Notes under the pieces: generated by a model
Database searches by the model: none
The model's input: the letters and a program-made list of their open reading frames with translations, nothing else
Told to the model about the DNA's origin: nothing
In this document: positions 24,183 to 36,600 of the stretch, in pieces
Layout: the number at the start of each line of letters is the position of its first letter
Numbering within the stretch: position 1 is the first letter of the stretch
Translations under genes and position numbers: made by a program
From: Antedon bifida
Lineage: Eukaryota; Echinodermata; Crinoidea; Comatulida; Antedonidae
Direction: 5' to 3'
DNA length: 64,000 nucleotides
NCBI GenBank assembly: GCA_963402885.1
Contig: OY727094.1
Coordinates: forward strand, 21,144,501 to 21,208,500

Positions 24183-25578
24183 TTAGTTATCTGCACCTTG
24201 GTGGATAACTCCTTGTGATTGTATGAGATCATCAACTTTTTTTTGGTTATACGCACTTGCCGGATAACCCCTTTGTTATTCTTCTTTCTTTCCACGAATT
24301 TATATATCTATAACTCTTGTCAACATAAGATTGTATAACTTTGTCAGAATATTGATCTCTAACTGTAGATGTGCATGAAACTTTGTTATATGATGTTAGA
24401 GATGTGCAGCATAAGTTTATGGTTTTTCATAGATTTCATTCATTTTGATGAACTTTAATTGCAAAATAACAACATAGGTGCATGTTAAACTTTAATAATC
24501 GTGTGAATAAGAAGTTGTGCAAAAATATACCTATTTTTAATCAGTTATAGCTCCTCATGATTACCCCAATTTTTTTTAATGTATTATGGAAACTGATGAG
24601 TAGATATCAATTCATGTAAAATTTGTACCTACGGGATGTTCTGACGTCACCATATGGCCACTCGAATTTTAAAAATAGGATTTTGTTTCGCTTTAGTACT
24701 AGTACTATCCCATTTAATAGAGTGCATTGCGCTTATGCTTAACCCATTTCACCCTAGATTTTAATATTATCTTTCTCAATTAATTCTCTTTCACATGCGT
24801 TAACAAAATTTGAATTTTTATTACATCATCATAATATAAAAAAAATTAGAATAACGTGACTTAATTAATTTTCATCAATACAGTATTTCAATCTGTTATA
24901 GTTCCTCGGAAAGAAAAGTGACCCACATGTTTAAAACTTATTATGGAAGCTGTTGAATTGTAGATATGAGTTCAACGTGACGAGTTAAAATCTAGTTCTG
25001 TATTATTCTTCTTTCCACCCTATTTTTGTGCGTCGCATTTCTCTAAAATGTGTCAACATAAAATTTTGTAACTTTGTCAACATATCAACATTTACGTGAA
25101 GTTGTGCACCTACTATTTTTTTTAAACATCAGAATTGTGCAACGTGACTTGCACGCGATTTTATGAATTTCAATGATTGATCAAAAGTCATTTTGTATTG
25201 ACACTTGAATTGACACTTAAATTTATTTCAATATCAACTTTTTATTATTAAAATTTACATGTTTCACACAAAGTTACGCTCGCACACGCATTTAAAATGC
25301 ACAAGATTAATTTCTAATCAATTTTATATGTGATTCATGGCATTTTGCAAAAATTTCAACGCACACAGATTTTTTTACTGGTACGGGATGCTCGGAGTAA
25401 AAAAAACATGTTTTATTATTATAATTATATTTTCATTTTGATGATGTAATCATGTTTAAAAGTGTGCATAACTTATTTTCATACATTTTATTGCATTGCA
25501 CAGCATATAAGTAACGCAAAAAGTCAATTTTTTTCTATACTTATCATCTCTGTTTTTATTTTCAATCACAAAGATTAA
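24183..25578 (+). mobile_element. Helentron-like element, family A (copy A3), split by A4 and truncated
   Basis: The 5' hairpin AGTTATCTGCACC-TT-GGTGGATAACT (24185-24210) is followed by CTTGTGATTGTATGAGATCA, matching copy A2. It is interrupted at a T-run by copy A4 (24243-24995) and resumes at 24996 with TATTATTCTTCTTTCC and TTTGTAACTTTGTCAACATA, which continue the family A sequence. The 3' end is missing; it abuts the reversed B fragment at 25579. Confidence 0.65.
24243..24995 (+). mobile_element. Helentron-like element, family A (copy A4), internally deleted, nested in A3
   Basis: 5' hairpin GGTTATACGCACTTGCCGGATAACC is at 24245-24269. The 3' end GTGACGAGTT followed by CTAG (24992-24995) and T is kept, but the 3' inverted arm and half of the hairpin are lost. 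TGACGTCA at 24642. Confidence 0.65.
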
Positions 25579-26213
25579 CTAGAATTTAATTCGTCATTTT
25601 GACTAATTTTTGGTGATCATTTTTATAATTTTATTGACATTATTTTTTAAACATGCACGTATGTTAACATACAATCCGAAAATGTTGATGTATGCCATCC
25701 TATTATATGCTTATAATGCTGAGTTGTGCTTATTATATGCCATATACATTATGTACAGTATATACTGTATATCTATATACAGTGTAGCATTAGAGAAATT
25801 ACGGACACACATCATGTTCTAATTTTTCGGCACTGATGACATTATCAAAATAAACTTGTGGATAACAATATCGAAAGATAATGAATTGAGCAATAAAATA
25901 TAACAATTGGAAGAATATTTGGCACAAAATGTACTTTTTTGAAAGATACATGATGTAGACTGTAGCATGGTGTGCGCTCTTTAAAATTTGACGAAAGAGA
26001 TGAAAAAACTACTTTTTAACTTCAACTGGCCATATGATAACGTCACAACATTCGATAGGCTTAATTTTTATATGAATTCATATCTACATTTCACCAGCTC
26101 TCATAATAAGTTATAAACATCAAGGTCAACTTTAATTCAGAAGAGCTGTAAGGTATTCAGATATACGTTGTAGGTTAAAATACGTAACCACCGTTATTCA
26201 AATTTTACGTCGA
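25579..26213 (-). mobile_element. Helentron-like element, family B (copy B2), 5'-truncated
   Basis: Reverse complement of the 3' part of copy B1. It starts at CTAG (25579-25582), then AATTCGTCA-type hairpin arm and the arm GGTGATCATTTTT, and runs to about 26213 with GGCCATATGATAACGTCACA in reverse. Preceded by A (T on the element strand), as expected for the 3' flank. Confidence 0.65.
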
Positions 26214-26639
26214 TGATGTCGGCACTTTTGAAATTCACATAATCAGTCGAGCGAGAGACGGCGGACCATGGCTGATGAGTCAGGCGGGGACGGATTTGTT
26301 AGGCCCTACAATTTCGCTCGGTGGCAATTAAATTTAATGTTTTAATTACGTCTGGATATAAACAATATATACACATACTCAGTTTTGTCATCGGCAATAA
26401 TATATGTATTCATGGTCATTGAAACATATTTTAGACATGGGTCATTCTATAAATGGTCTTATTTGATAAATAATTACATTTTCTATATATTCAAGAAAAA
26501 CAATTTTCCATTTAATACCCACTGTTCAGATAAAGTTATGTTAAGTGCCTAAAATCAGGCGAAAAAAAAATCTTTTCGCGTTTGGAAAATATTTTGTTTT
26601 ATACTATTGTTTTTGAAATACAACAGTGCCACCTATTTT

Positions 26640-27600
26640 GTACTTTCGCGGCAATTTGAATGAAACTTTTTTATTATAAAACATATAAATATATATTTTT
26701 ATAACAAGTTATCATCACAAAAACTTTTACGACCACTCATTTTTTAGATATAGAAATGTGTACTATCAGTACAGGTCAAAGGTCAATAAAAGTCATTTTC
26801 TTGGAAAAGTTTCTTTGTATTAGACTAAATAGAAACATACATCTTCTGAATAATTTGAGACTTATTTACATTTTGTACAACTGTTAGTTACAGAGTTATA
26901 TGACATGTAGGTCAAAGGTCAATAATACTAAAAATAATACTTCCGGTCACTTTTTGACAAATGTTTCCATTAGGATGAATTTGGCACTAAAATTAGTTGC
27001 AGAGATATTGCCATTTTGTTTTCAATTGGATTAAAATATTCTAATTGAGGTCAAAGGTCAAAGAAAACTTTAGAAATTTGACAACATTGGTTTTATAACT
27101 AGCATGTTTAAAAATTTCTTAAACTGCAATTCTTGCACTTTTCACCACCCGAAAGGGGACAAATTGCCATTCAACTTTTCTAGACCAGAATTTTCTGTAG
27201 ATTATGAATCTGGAAGGTAATCAATCAGGATAGGAAGCATTTTCAAGATATAAGAGGTCAAAGTTCAAAATTGACCAATTCAACAATGTATTGAAACACA
27301 ATTTGGTCTTTTCTTACATTTTTATGATTGTATGTATCTATATCACCTTATGAAAAAAAATTCTTCACGATTAAAGGTCAAATGTCAATATTAACCAATC
27401 AACTTACCTATAAAACCAAATAAAAACTAACAATTAACATAAAATTTTATGTTTTCTCATCCTGTTAATCAATACATAATGTAAAGAGCACATACATCAT
27501 TTCATCAATTGACATAAGGTCAAAGATCAACATTTCAATATGCGTATTAGGTGGTCTGTACCAAATAAATGCAAAGTTGTCCAAACTATGATATCGATGG
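26640..27600. repeat. modules with AGGTCAAAGGTCA motifs
   Basis: Exact AGGTCAAAGGTCA at 26773, 26909 and 27048, plus variants near 27249, 27340 and 27517, spaced by ATAAG/TTCCGGTCA-type sequence. It belongs to the family at 10440-11130 and 47-50 kb. The part 27146-27290 is inverted at 30823-30955. Confidence 0.65.
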
Positions 27601-28769
27601 TTTTACAAGTAATCAAATTATTTGATAGTAATTATATGTAGTAAAACCTCCACACATTATATTACACAAAATGCAATTATGTGATTTTTGTCTAGATTTG
27701 GTTGGTTGGTAGTTTACGGATTAGTTTCCATTGGTTTTTCACAGGGGCCTTGGGCCATTTAGTGGAAAAGCGTCTAAAACATTTTACTATATTATTGGTT
27801 ATCAGTTTTTTTTATCCCTATTGTAATCAGAACATAAGAGATTATGTACCTACCAACCCAGAGTATAGATCAATCTGGAAATCATCCATGGTTTTCGGGA
27901 CTATCCAAACACTAGCCGGTGCACCAACAGGGCATATTCATTGCTATCATTAAAATGATTCTAAATAAGATAATTTTTCTTCCAGACACTATTCTGTGAC
28001 GATTTTGGTCATTACCTATAGTTCTGCAAAAAAGTTTTGATTATCTATATACATGACCACCAGGATTTGACCACCAAGATTGATTCCTGATTCTTCTTTC
28101 GAAAAAAGGAAGAGACCTAACCATTTCAGGCATTGCTTTTTTATATTAGCTGGCATTGACTTCATTCTATTAGTATCCGACTCTTGCCACTGCCAATAAT
28201 GATTTTTGATGTCCCATTCATTTTATCCTTTAGTCTATCTATAATATTATGTAATGTTTTACTATGAATAAGCTTGAATTGTAATGAAAATATTTGGGTG
28301 TTTACATTCGTTAGATAGATGCATAAAGAAGAGAGTTAGATGAGTTTATTCTCCTGACACCATACTGCTAACTTTGAACAGTATATGCAACCTTATTATA
28401 AACATGTTTTGTACTGCAGTATGCACAGGAAAATGTTTTTAAGAAGATATATCAATTAGTTGTACAGAAAAACTATTTGTGGCTAGCAACCATATTGAGG
28501 CCCATACTAAAGATATGCCCTTGATAAAAATTGTGGTCTGTCTGTCTGTGTGTGGTGAGTTGTGGGTTCCAGTTTTTATTAGCCAATGAAAGTAAAAATC
28601 TAAAGCATACACTGACCAAGATTATAGATCTGAGTCAATATGTCGTCAACTAGGGAAACGGGCAATATTCTCTTAATTTTTTCAAAAGGGAAAGAAATCC
28701 TGGTGGTCCCTTATGAAAGGTAATCAAAACATTTGAAATATTGTGTTGGAAGTGATTAGTGTTATGATT
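27601..28769. other. intron sequence, nothing recognised
   Basis: A plus-strand open frame of 83 codons at 27702-27953 has no motif I recognise and no supporting splice structure. A short (GTCT)n lies near 28542. Confidence 0.35.
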
Positions 28770-30822
28770 AGGTATATTAATTTTAAAATGTCCGGTAGAA
28801 TAGTTATGTATCGAATGGTTTAGGATAAATATTTGGTGCTGTGTTTAAGGCTGAATATATAAATGAGCCTTGTTGGCACAAGTTTATATCTTCAACTTTT
28901 AGTAAGTTTAAATTACGGAACAGGGGGATGAATGTGAGCGAGGTGGAGAGCCAGATATAATCCTGATAGCCTTTTTTTTAAGAATGTTAAGTTTATGTAG
29001 AGTGGATGTGTATGTGTTTGCCCAAACAATGTTACCATAACTCAAGTAGGGAAGAATAAGGGAACAGTAAAAAATTTGAAGGATATTGCGGGGTAAGAAT
29101 GTAGATAATCTATAAATGATGCCAAGGCTTTTGGAAATTTTGATTTGAATTGAGGTTTCCATGATAGACAGTTATCATTGTTAATACCAAGACATTTGGT
29201 GGAATTAACAGAGGGTATTCATGGTTATCAATCAGGATCTTATAGGGAGAGGAGTCGATATTTTTTAGCTTTTGTGTGGTCCCAAACACTATGAAGTTGC
29301 ATTTTTTATGGTTAAGGGAAAGTTTATTTGCAGCAAAGTTCTGAGAAATTGGAATGAGATTGGAATTTACGGTATCGTATAAAACTTTTATGTCTTGGTG
29401 GGAGAAAAGTATGGTTGTGTCTAAAGGAAGAAGTCAAGGATGTTAGTTGATAAGTGAAGGTCGTTAATGTATAAAATAAATAGAAGAGGACCAAGTAAGA
29501 GACCAATTGAGAGTTGTCGATTTTCAAATGCATTTACAATTTTATTAGTGAGGTCAATTAGAGCCATTGAGGTGTTGAATCATTTACGGAAACCATATTG
29601 CTTGTTGTAGAGTATGTTGTATTTGGTGATGAATGTATATGTACGGTCATGTATGACTCTTTCCAAGGCTTTTGAAAAGATGGAGAGGACTGAGATAGAG
29701 CGATAGTTAAGGGGTTCAGATTTGAAAATTGGAGTAACACGAGCTAATTTCATCCTGTCTGGGAATACTCCACTAGATAGTACAAGATTAAAAATATGAC
29801 TTAAAGTTGGGTTAGATGGGAGAAAGTCTTTAAAAGATTTATGTGTATTGGGGTTTTTTTTGGCAAGATAGGGACCAATTTCAATAAACACTTTGTTGAG
29901 AGCGTTAGCAATTTTGCATGGGTCGTTCGTGATATCTCCATCACAGTTTAAGGTTGAGATAGAGTGTTCTTTATTGGATTTGTTTAGAATAGAATTGATG
30001 GATTTCCAGGTTGCCTTGACATAATTTTTGTGTTCCATGAAGGTGTTGTGATAATGTATGCGTTTGGATGTTATTGAATTTAATTTGTTTCGGTATTTTT
30101 TGTAGGCATTTTCATTTTTGTTTGAGGGGTAGTGGAGGAATTTAGAATACAGTTTTTGTCTGTGTCTTATTGACTTGAGAATACCATTTGATATCCATGG
30201 TTTTAATTTCCTATTTTTATTAGTGGTATGATTTTGGAGAGGAAAATTTTTATCGTAAATAGACTTGCGTGATTAGCATCATCAGAGCTAATAACATTGT
30301 GCCATTGTTGGTGTGTTACATCAATGCGAAATTGTTCAAGTGTTGTGGGATTGATTTTCCTGAACACTGATTTATCTTCCCTACTTGAGCCATTTGTACC
30401 ATTAGAAAAATATGTAATGTTAAAAACTGGGAGATGATCGGATATATCACTATAAAGTAAACCACTAATATTGGGGTATTTGTGTTGATTTGTAATTATG
30501 TTGTCTAAAAGGGTAGCAGATATCTTAGTAATACGAGATGGTCTTTGTATACGGGGCATAAAGTGAATACTAAAAATTGAATTTAAGAAGTTTTGTACAT
30601 TATTGTCGGATTCATGTTTCAGAATATCTAAATTAAAGTCACCTAGGATATATACAATTTTGTTTTCTTTTTCTAATCTGGATAACAAAAACTCAAATTG
30701 ATCATTAAATTGAAGTGGATCAAGAGAGAGTGCACGATAGATAGTTCCGATAATTATGTTTTTGGACTGGGGTCTTGAAATTTTAATAAAGGTTGATTCA
30801 CAAGTTGATGGTGACATTGTTA
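28770..30822 (-). pseudogene. degenerate CR1/jockey-like LINE (endonuclease C-terminus, reverse transcriptase fragments)
   Basis: Minus strand. 30817-30203 is the end of an APE endonuclease (ILGDFNLDIL, LLDNIITN, SDISDHLPVFN). 30038-29580 reads KNYVKATWKSINSILNKSN and then SSGVFPDRMKLARVTPIFKS, YRSISVLSIFSKALERVI and NKQYGFRK. Around 29540-29450 are GLLLGPLLFILYINDL-like residues, and further on LPYLSYGNIVWANTYTSTLH. The reverse transcriptase centre, including the catalytic YxDD block, is missing or scrambled, with several stops and frameshifts. It lies between two inverted repeat arms, so it probably inserted into a foldback repeat. Confidence 0.85.
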
Positions 30823-30955
30823 TAATTGGTCAATTTTGAACTTTGACCCCTATATCTCGAAAACACTTCCTATCCTGATCGATTATCTTCTAAATTCTGG
30901 TCTAGAAAAGTTGGATGGCAATTTGTCCCCTTTCGGGTGGTGAATCCCCACTCCT
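30823..30955. repeat. inverted arm matching 27146-27290
   Basis: About 130 bases pair with 27146-27290 in inverted orientation, including TTCACCACCCGAAAGGGGAC, CAACTTTTCTAGACCAGAAT and GGTCAAAGTTCAAAATTGAC on the other strand. The two arms bracket the LINE. Confidence 0.75.
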
Positions 30956-31229
30956 GTCACCGGACTAATAGTATAATTTATAGACTAAGAAATAAAATTG
31001 AACAAACAATACGGATATAAAAAAAATCTAATTACATTTCGCTTCCCAAGGCGAGACCTTGAATGCTATAGACGCGAGCACAGACCACCGAGCCATACAC
31101 CACTGAATAAAAGTTAAAGAAAAATTCCTCCATGTATTTACTATGCAGTAACCACTTTGGTGCAGATAGATTATTATATTTATTATTATTACATAGATTA
31201 TTCTTCCTTCAAATTTCTGCTCAAGAACC

Positions 31230-31463
31230 ATCTTCTTGTTTAGTTACTTCCCTTTTCCTTAATTAATTTTATATATTTAATTTTTTATTCTAAATTTGTT
31301 GTACTTTATTTTATCTTTATAAATTATATTTATTTTAATTTAATTTTTATTGTTACATGTTTATGTCTTGTTATGATGTATTTCTGTGAGGGTCCCTAAT
31401 GATCAGCTTCAGCTGGATGGACCACCCTCGTAAAATATTGTTGAAATAAATAAATAAATACCG
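31230..31463 (+). repeat. LINE 3' end with (AAAT)n tail
   Basis: TCCCTAATGATCAGCTTCAG, TGGATGGACCACCCTCGTAA and a GTTGAAATAAATAAATAAAT tail have the form of a CR1-type 3' UTR. No coding part remains. Confidence 0.5.
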
Positions 31464-31479
31464 CAGTGAATCATAATTT

Positions 31480-31608
31480 TTAGTCACGTCCAAACGCGAC
31501 TCTACAGCTCACCATGTTGGTCAGTCGTTTGGTCGGTCAGTCAGTTGGTTGGTCGGTAAACACTAACTCAAATTTGAGCCCGCGACTGCAGCCATGTATA
31601 TGGCCTCG
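31480..31608 (+). mobile_element. Helentron-like element, family D (copy D2), 129 bp, internally deleted
   Basis: The 5' hairpin AGTCACGT-CCAA-ACGCGACT (31482-31501) has its arm CGCGACT repeated at 31581-31587. A 3' hairpin GCCAT-GTAT-ATGGC (31591-31604) follows, then CTCG before TT. It keeps the GGTCGGTCAG-type microsatellite. The compact copy makes the shared architecture easy to see. Confidence 0.55.
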
Positions 31609-32300
31609 TTTACTATGCTGACATCTTTAAAAATTAGAAAAAAAATAACTCACTATCAAAATATGCTTTAACTTTAATATATGAATATTTTAAGTTTGTT
31701 TGATTGTCCAAGAAAATGTCATAGTTTAAATTTTTTTATTTAATATGCAACTAATGATGACGTAATCAACTTTTTTCTCTTAATTTCATAAGAAATCATA
31801 CACTTTAAGAACATTCTAACGATCTATATTATTTTTAAATTTTAGCATATTTTCACCATTTTGTTAACTTACATGTGCGTAGCCTCTCAATTTTGATGTG
31901 CTTGTATAATGTCGTTTCAAGATAAAAAGTGAATAAAATATGATGAAATTACTAAAGAAAGGTTGTAAAAAAGAAATTGGGCAAAAAGAGTGTGTAGCAA
32001 CGTTTAACACGCAGTGCACGTGCAAAAATCTGTGCACTCATTGCAATTTTTAAATGCTTATTAAAATAAAACAAATTTTGAAAATTTTGAAAATTTTAAG
32101 CATGCGTTATATGCACTAAGCACGTAATTGTATTGCCATATGATGAAATATGACCTGAAATTTATGAGTACCTAATTTGGTTTAATTATGATACATGCTT
32201 GTGAAGATATGATTACAAACGGGATTTTGTTAAATTTGTTATTGCACACCATGAAAAGATAATCACATCGATTCCTGGCCATAAGAAATATCATGATCAA
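31609..32300 (-). mobile_element. reversed partial copy of family D
   Basis: 31840-32290 on the minus strand matches 11590-11990, for example GCAGATTTTTGC, CACTCTTTTTGC, TCATAAATTTCAGG and CAATACAATTACGTGC. The ends are not preserved, so the boundaries are approximate. Confidence 0.55.
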
Positions 32301-32541
32301 TCGAAAAGTGGGTGAATTACAGTACAGAAGAAAAACAAAAATATCAATCCACGTGCATTGCATGTTGGGATTTATAGCGGGCTGCTAAAATTATTAGAAT
32401 CGAATTATTTTTCACATTTTTAACCGTTTAAAGACGAAAAAAGTTATCTCAATACGATCATATAGTATTTATTTTTTTTTACATTAAATGTAGTTTGTGA
32501 CCTTAAATTAGATTTAAATAATGTAGGGAATGGGACTTTAA

Positions 32542-33631
32542 CACTTTGACTGCCAAACACGAAGATCTTCGTGTTTGGAAACACAATGCCTGACTGCCAA
32601 ACACGAAGATCTTCGTGTTTGGAAACACAATGCCTGACTGCCAAACACGAAGATCTTCGTGTTTCACATTTTTTTACGAAATCCGGTAGATAGGTTAATT
32701 ATTGGTATATCCTATAAATATGGACACTATATTCTGTCTGGACCGTCAATATTTTACTATTTGAAAGTAACTAATCTGGTTACGAACGACTGTCAAAATG
32801 GTACCTGTCGAAATAACATACACCGCGCATCACAGTAGCGCGTAAAGCGATGGCTTGGCACATTGTGTATCGGTCACGCGCTAGCTATGCCGCTGAAGCA
32901 TTACAAAGGTTTTTGTGGATTGGCATGTATGTTTGTTATCTGAATAAAAAATAATGGAGTCATTTTCAATATGAAGTCTTTAATTTTATTATTGATTATT
33001 GTATGTATACCCTAATTGTTTTGGTGTTTCACTGTAAGTGACCGAGTTTCACGCAACAAACTTGTTTAGAAATGGTATGGATATTATCATCAGTTTACTA
33101 GGCCTAGGCTAGTAGTACTAGGCTAGCCTAGGCCTAGTCGTAAAATGGTTCCGGACCAACTTTAGGCCTGGTTAACTAGGCCTGGTGTCTTGACTATGTG
33201 GATTTTTGCGAAACATTGATGTAAGATTTATGATTTATAAAATGTAATTTTTCGATAGTGATAACTTGTTTTTATAGGCCTATCGGTGCCGTGTAAGTAA
33301 CTTTTTCGTTGTTTGTTGATCTCACCGGGCGATATTTTCATATTGTGATGTCTTGCACAAAATCGCGAATATCTCGACTTTCTTGCGCGAAACTACGAAA
33401 AACTCAAAAAGTGGGTTACTTTTATTTTACTATTACGATTTACATATTGCGATTTGAAAATCGTTCTTGGTACCATTGTAAAGCTAAAATCTTTATGATT
33501 ATTTTAGTCTAAATTACATATAAATCAGATCACATACATAGTTTCAATCAACTTTAATAAAAACATCGAATTGGGTTAAAAACGCTGGCGGTGGCAGTTT
33601 CTAACTGGAAAAACCTCTGGCAGTCAAAGTG
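32542..33631. mobile_element. piggyBac-like MITE with internal palindromic tandem repeat
   Basis: TIRs CACTTTGACTGCC (32542) and GGCAGTCAAAGTG (ending 33631) form an exact inverted pair. The left flank is TTAA (32538-32541), the piggyBac target; the right flank TTTG has lost it. The TIR resembles CCYTTTGMCTGCC termini of piggyBac families (from memory). It carries no transposase. Confidence 0.6.
32553..32664. repeat. 44 bp tandem repeat built on a 26 bp perfect palindrome
   Basis: Three copies start at 32553, 32597 and 32641 (44-base period), the last partial. Each contains CCAAACACGAAG followed by ATCTTCGTGTTTGG, a perfect 26-base palindrome centred on AGATCT. The spacer is AAACACAATGCCTGACTG. 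Confidence 0.9.
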
Positions 33632-33685
33632 TTTGTATTAATTAATAATTACAAAAAAATATAAACGTTGTGGTGGTTTATCGTT

Positions 33686-36600
33686 CAAGCCTGTAGCCAG
33701 GATTTTTACAGGGGGGTTCTTTTTTTCCCAAAAAAGGGGAAACTTCTCACCCTTATGGGAATTACCCTCCGGTGTAACCTCCCACCCCCACCCATTGACT
33801 GCCTTATAAGATTTAATATCAAACATGTATCAAAACACCAATGCTGTTGGTCCAGTCACAAGAGCACCCCCATCCCCTAAGAGTTTCCTGGCTCAGGACC
33901 TTGGCCCCACCATGGTTGGAGCTGAGGTAAAAAAAATTTGAAAAGATAGAGCACTAGATGCTTGGAAATTAGTGTTATACTTTGAAAATATCAGGCTATG
34001 TTTGGTAGAAAATATGCCTGATAGCAAAGATAGTGTAGTAGGAAGATGTTACACTTCCTATTCGATCAATGCAAATAAAAACGAGACACTATGGGCGCCT
34101 ATTTCAAGGGCGCCTCGCATGTCGAGTAGGGATACGGAAGGTTATTGTATAGGAAATAGGCTATTATAACAGAAGAATAATATGACTGTAAAATTAAGAT
34201 TTAATATGAATTAACATATAAAATGTACTGTTATCTTTATAGAAAGTGCAAATAAATCATATTTTTATGTTTTGGAATACAAGTTTGTGTTTCAATTACC
34301 TGGAATTGTTTAGGTACCTGGAATATCTACCATTTTTTATTTCTTTTAATTTTAATGTTTTTATTTGCAAATCAACTGAACTTTTTTTAAATTATTATTA
34401 TAATTTACATTTAACTGTTTATCATTGGACAGAGATAGAGAATTTAATACCTAGCTCTAGAAACACTTCTTCATCAGAGTGAATAAATATATTAGGGGCC
34501 AGCTATTAGTGGTAATAATAATAGGCCTACAATGTGTATGCCTATATAATAATTGATTTAAAGTATGGTTTATTTCTAAATGGGTAATAAAAGTAGGTAG
34601 TATGGCATGTGTAATCAATCAATATTTATTGTAATCAATAATATTATACAAATAGTCGATCTGTCTATAAATAAGGGGAAACATATACTAATACAATGAA
34701 TACGGTACCATTAGGCCTAACATTATAGGAATTTAGGACTACGAGTATGTTTTTTTACTGAAAAAACAATTATTGTTAATTATCTATTAATTTTTACTAA
34801 TTATTATATTATGCTTGTAACACTCCGAACTTTCGTGCATTCATCGTAATTTTATATGCCATGATTTATGTAATGTCTAACATTATTGATAATATTAATT
34901 ATAAGCCGATGAGTTCATTATTGGTAAGGTATATCAAGGAAAAAATATCCGTGGGGAGGCCTACTTTACCCCATTTTTATTATACTACCCTTATACAAAA
35001 TGTTCAATAGAATCTATATATAGAAATTTTAGAATTCTATGTTAATCTATAAAAACAGATAATTTCTATAGAAATGAATTTACAGATTCTACCCCTAGAG
35101 TTTTATAGAAATTGCTTTATTGAAAATATTGAAATTGCAGAAGAATTGCCAACAACAATACTGTATACTGTACAATTTGCATTATGACTTCAAACTTGAC
35201 TGGGGTTTACCAAGATGGGTAAGAGTTTTTATGGGTACGGGTTGGTTTGGGTACGAGATGACCAGCATCCATTCATGAATGCGTCTACAGGCGCGCGCGT
35301 AAGCCTCCTCCTGATCCTAGCTCAGTGTTTACAGTCATGTCATGCCAAAACTAACTCCAAATAAATGTATTAACAATTAAAAATATCCAAAAACAGTATG
35401 AAAACATCATATTCATTTTTAACTTTGTATAATAAATACAAAGAAGAAGTTTTTGTGGCTTATTTTTACAATTTATTGCTGAAAACACCATTTTTGTTGG
35501 GCTTTGCCATTGCGTTCCTCATGTTTCAGATTCGTCTATCCCTACTCGTCGTGAGAGGGCGCCCTATCTCGAGCAGTGTAATTTTTGAGCGAAGTGTAAC
35601 ATCTTCCTACTACACTATCTTTGCTGATAGATACTGTACACCGCACCAAAGCCAACTGTTGCTGTCCGACATGACTGCATGTTTCAGTCCATCACGTAAG
35701 GAAAAGGCAGAAGAGCACTAAATTGCTCTCCTTGTTTACCACCCCCCCACCCAACCACACCCTTGCTGGATACAGTCCAACAGTCGTACAAAAAACAAGA
35801 AATAAGGTCATGGCCTAACTTGGCTGGGAGTCATTGGCCAACTAGGTCTACTTGACCTGGCTGGGCTAGCCTACTATTTTAGGCCTAGGGTTAGCCTAAC
35901 TAGCTAGGAGAGAGTAGGCGGCTAGCCTAGCTAGGCCTAAATAATCGGAAAATGTGGAGTTATTTACCTGTATTTTACTAATACAAATCTAACAAGCAAT
36001 AGTCAACAAAATATTGATAATAAGTTACAAAGTATCATTTTAAAGTTAATATTGTGCCTTAAAAAGGGTTATTTGATTGTATTAAATACTGTATTGTTTT
36101 TATTAACTATATTTTTTACATAAAAATTGCTTTGTTTAGTAAAAGAAACCATTTGGTTGGTACTTGTTCTGCTTGCTCTAGAGGTGTTTCTGTGCATTGG
36201 ATACACTGTAAGGTGGTAATATCTATATATAAATTATGGTTAATTCTGACATAGGCGAGCACAATGCAAAAACTTCGGTACAAATCTCCGCCTTGGATAC
36301 CTACCTTATCTATCTCAGATGTACCGCGAAACGTAGATTTGATAACATTAATGTGCAGTTCGACGCTATTTTTCCATATTTCTATCTTAGCAAGATATTA
36401 TAAAGAGTTTTTTAACAACATTTATGATTTCAACAGTAGATTTTCTACTCAATTTCAATTCTTGGCGGTCAAGTTATTTCCGGGTTTATGATAAGTTCAT
36501 CTTGCAGCAACTTGGTTTCAACTATTTTCTCTCTTTTATACACAAGGGAGCAGTTAAAATAATAGATTTGACCCTAAAGGTGACTGGAAACAGGCACTTT

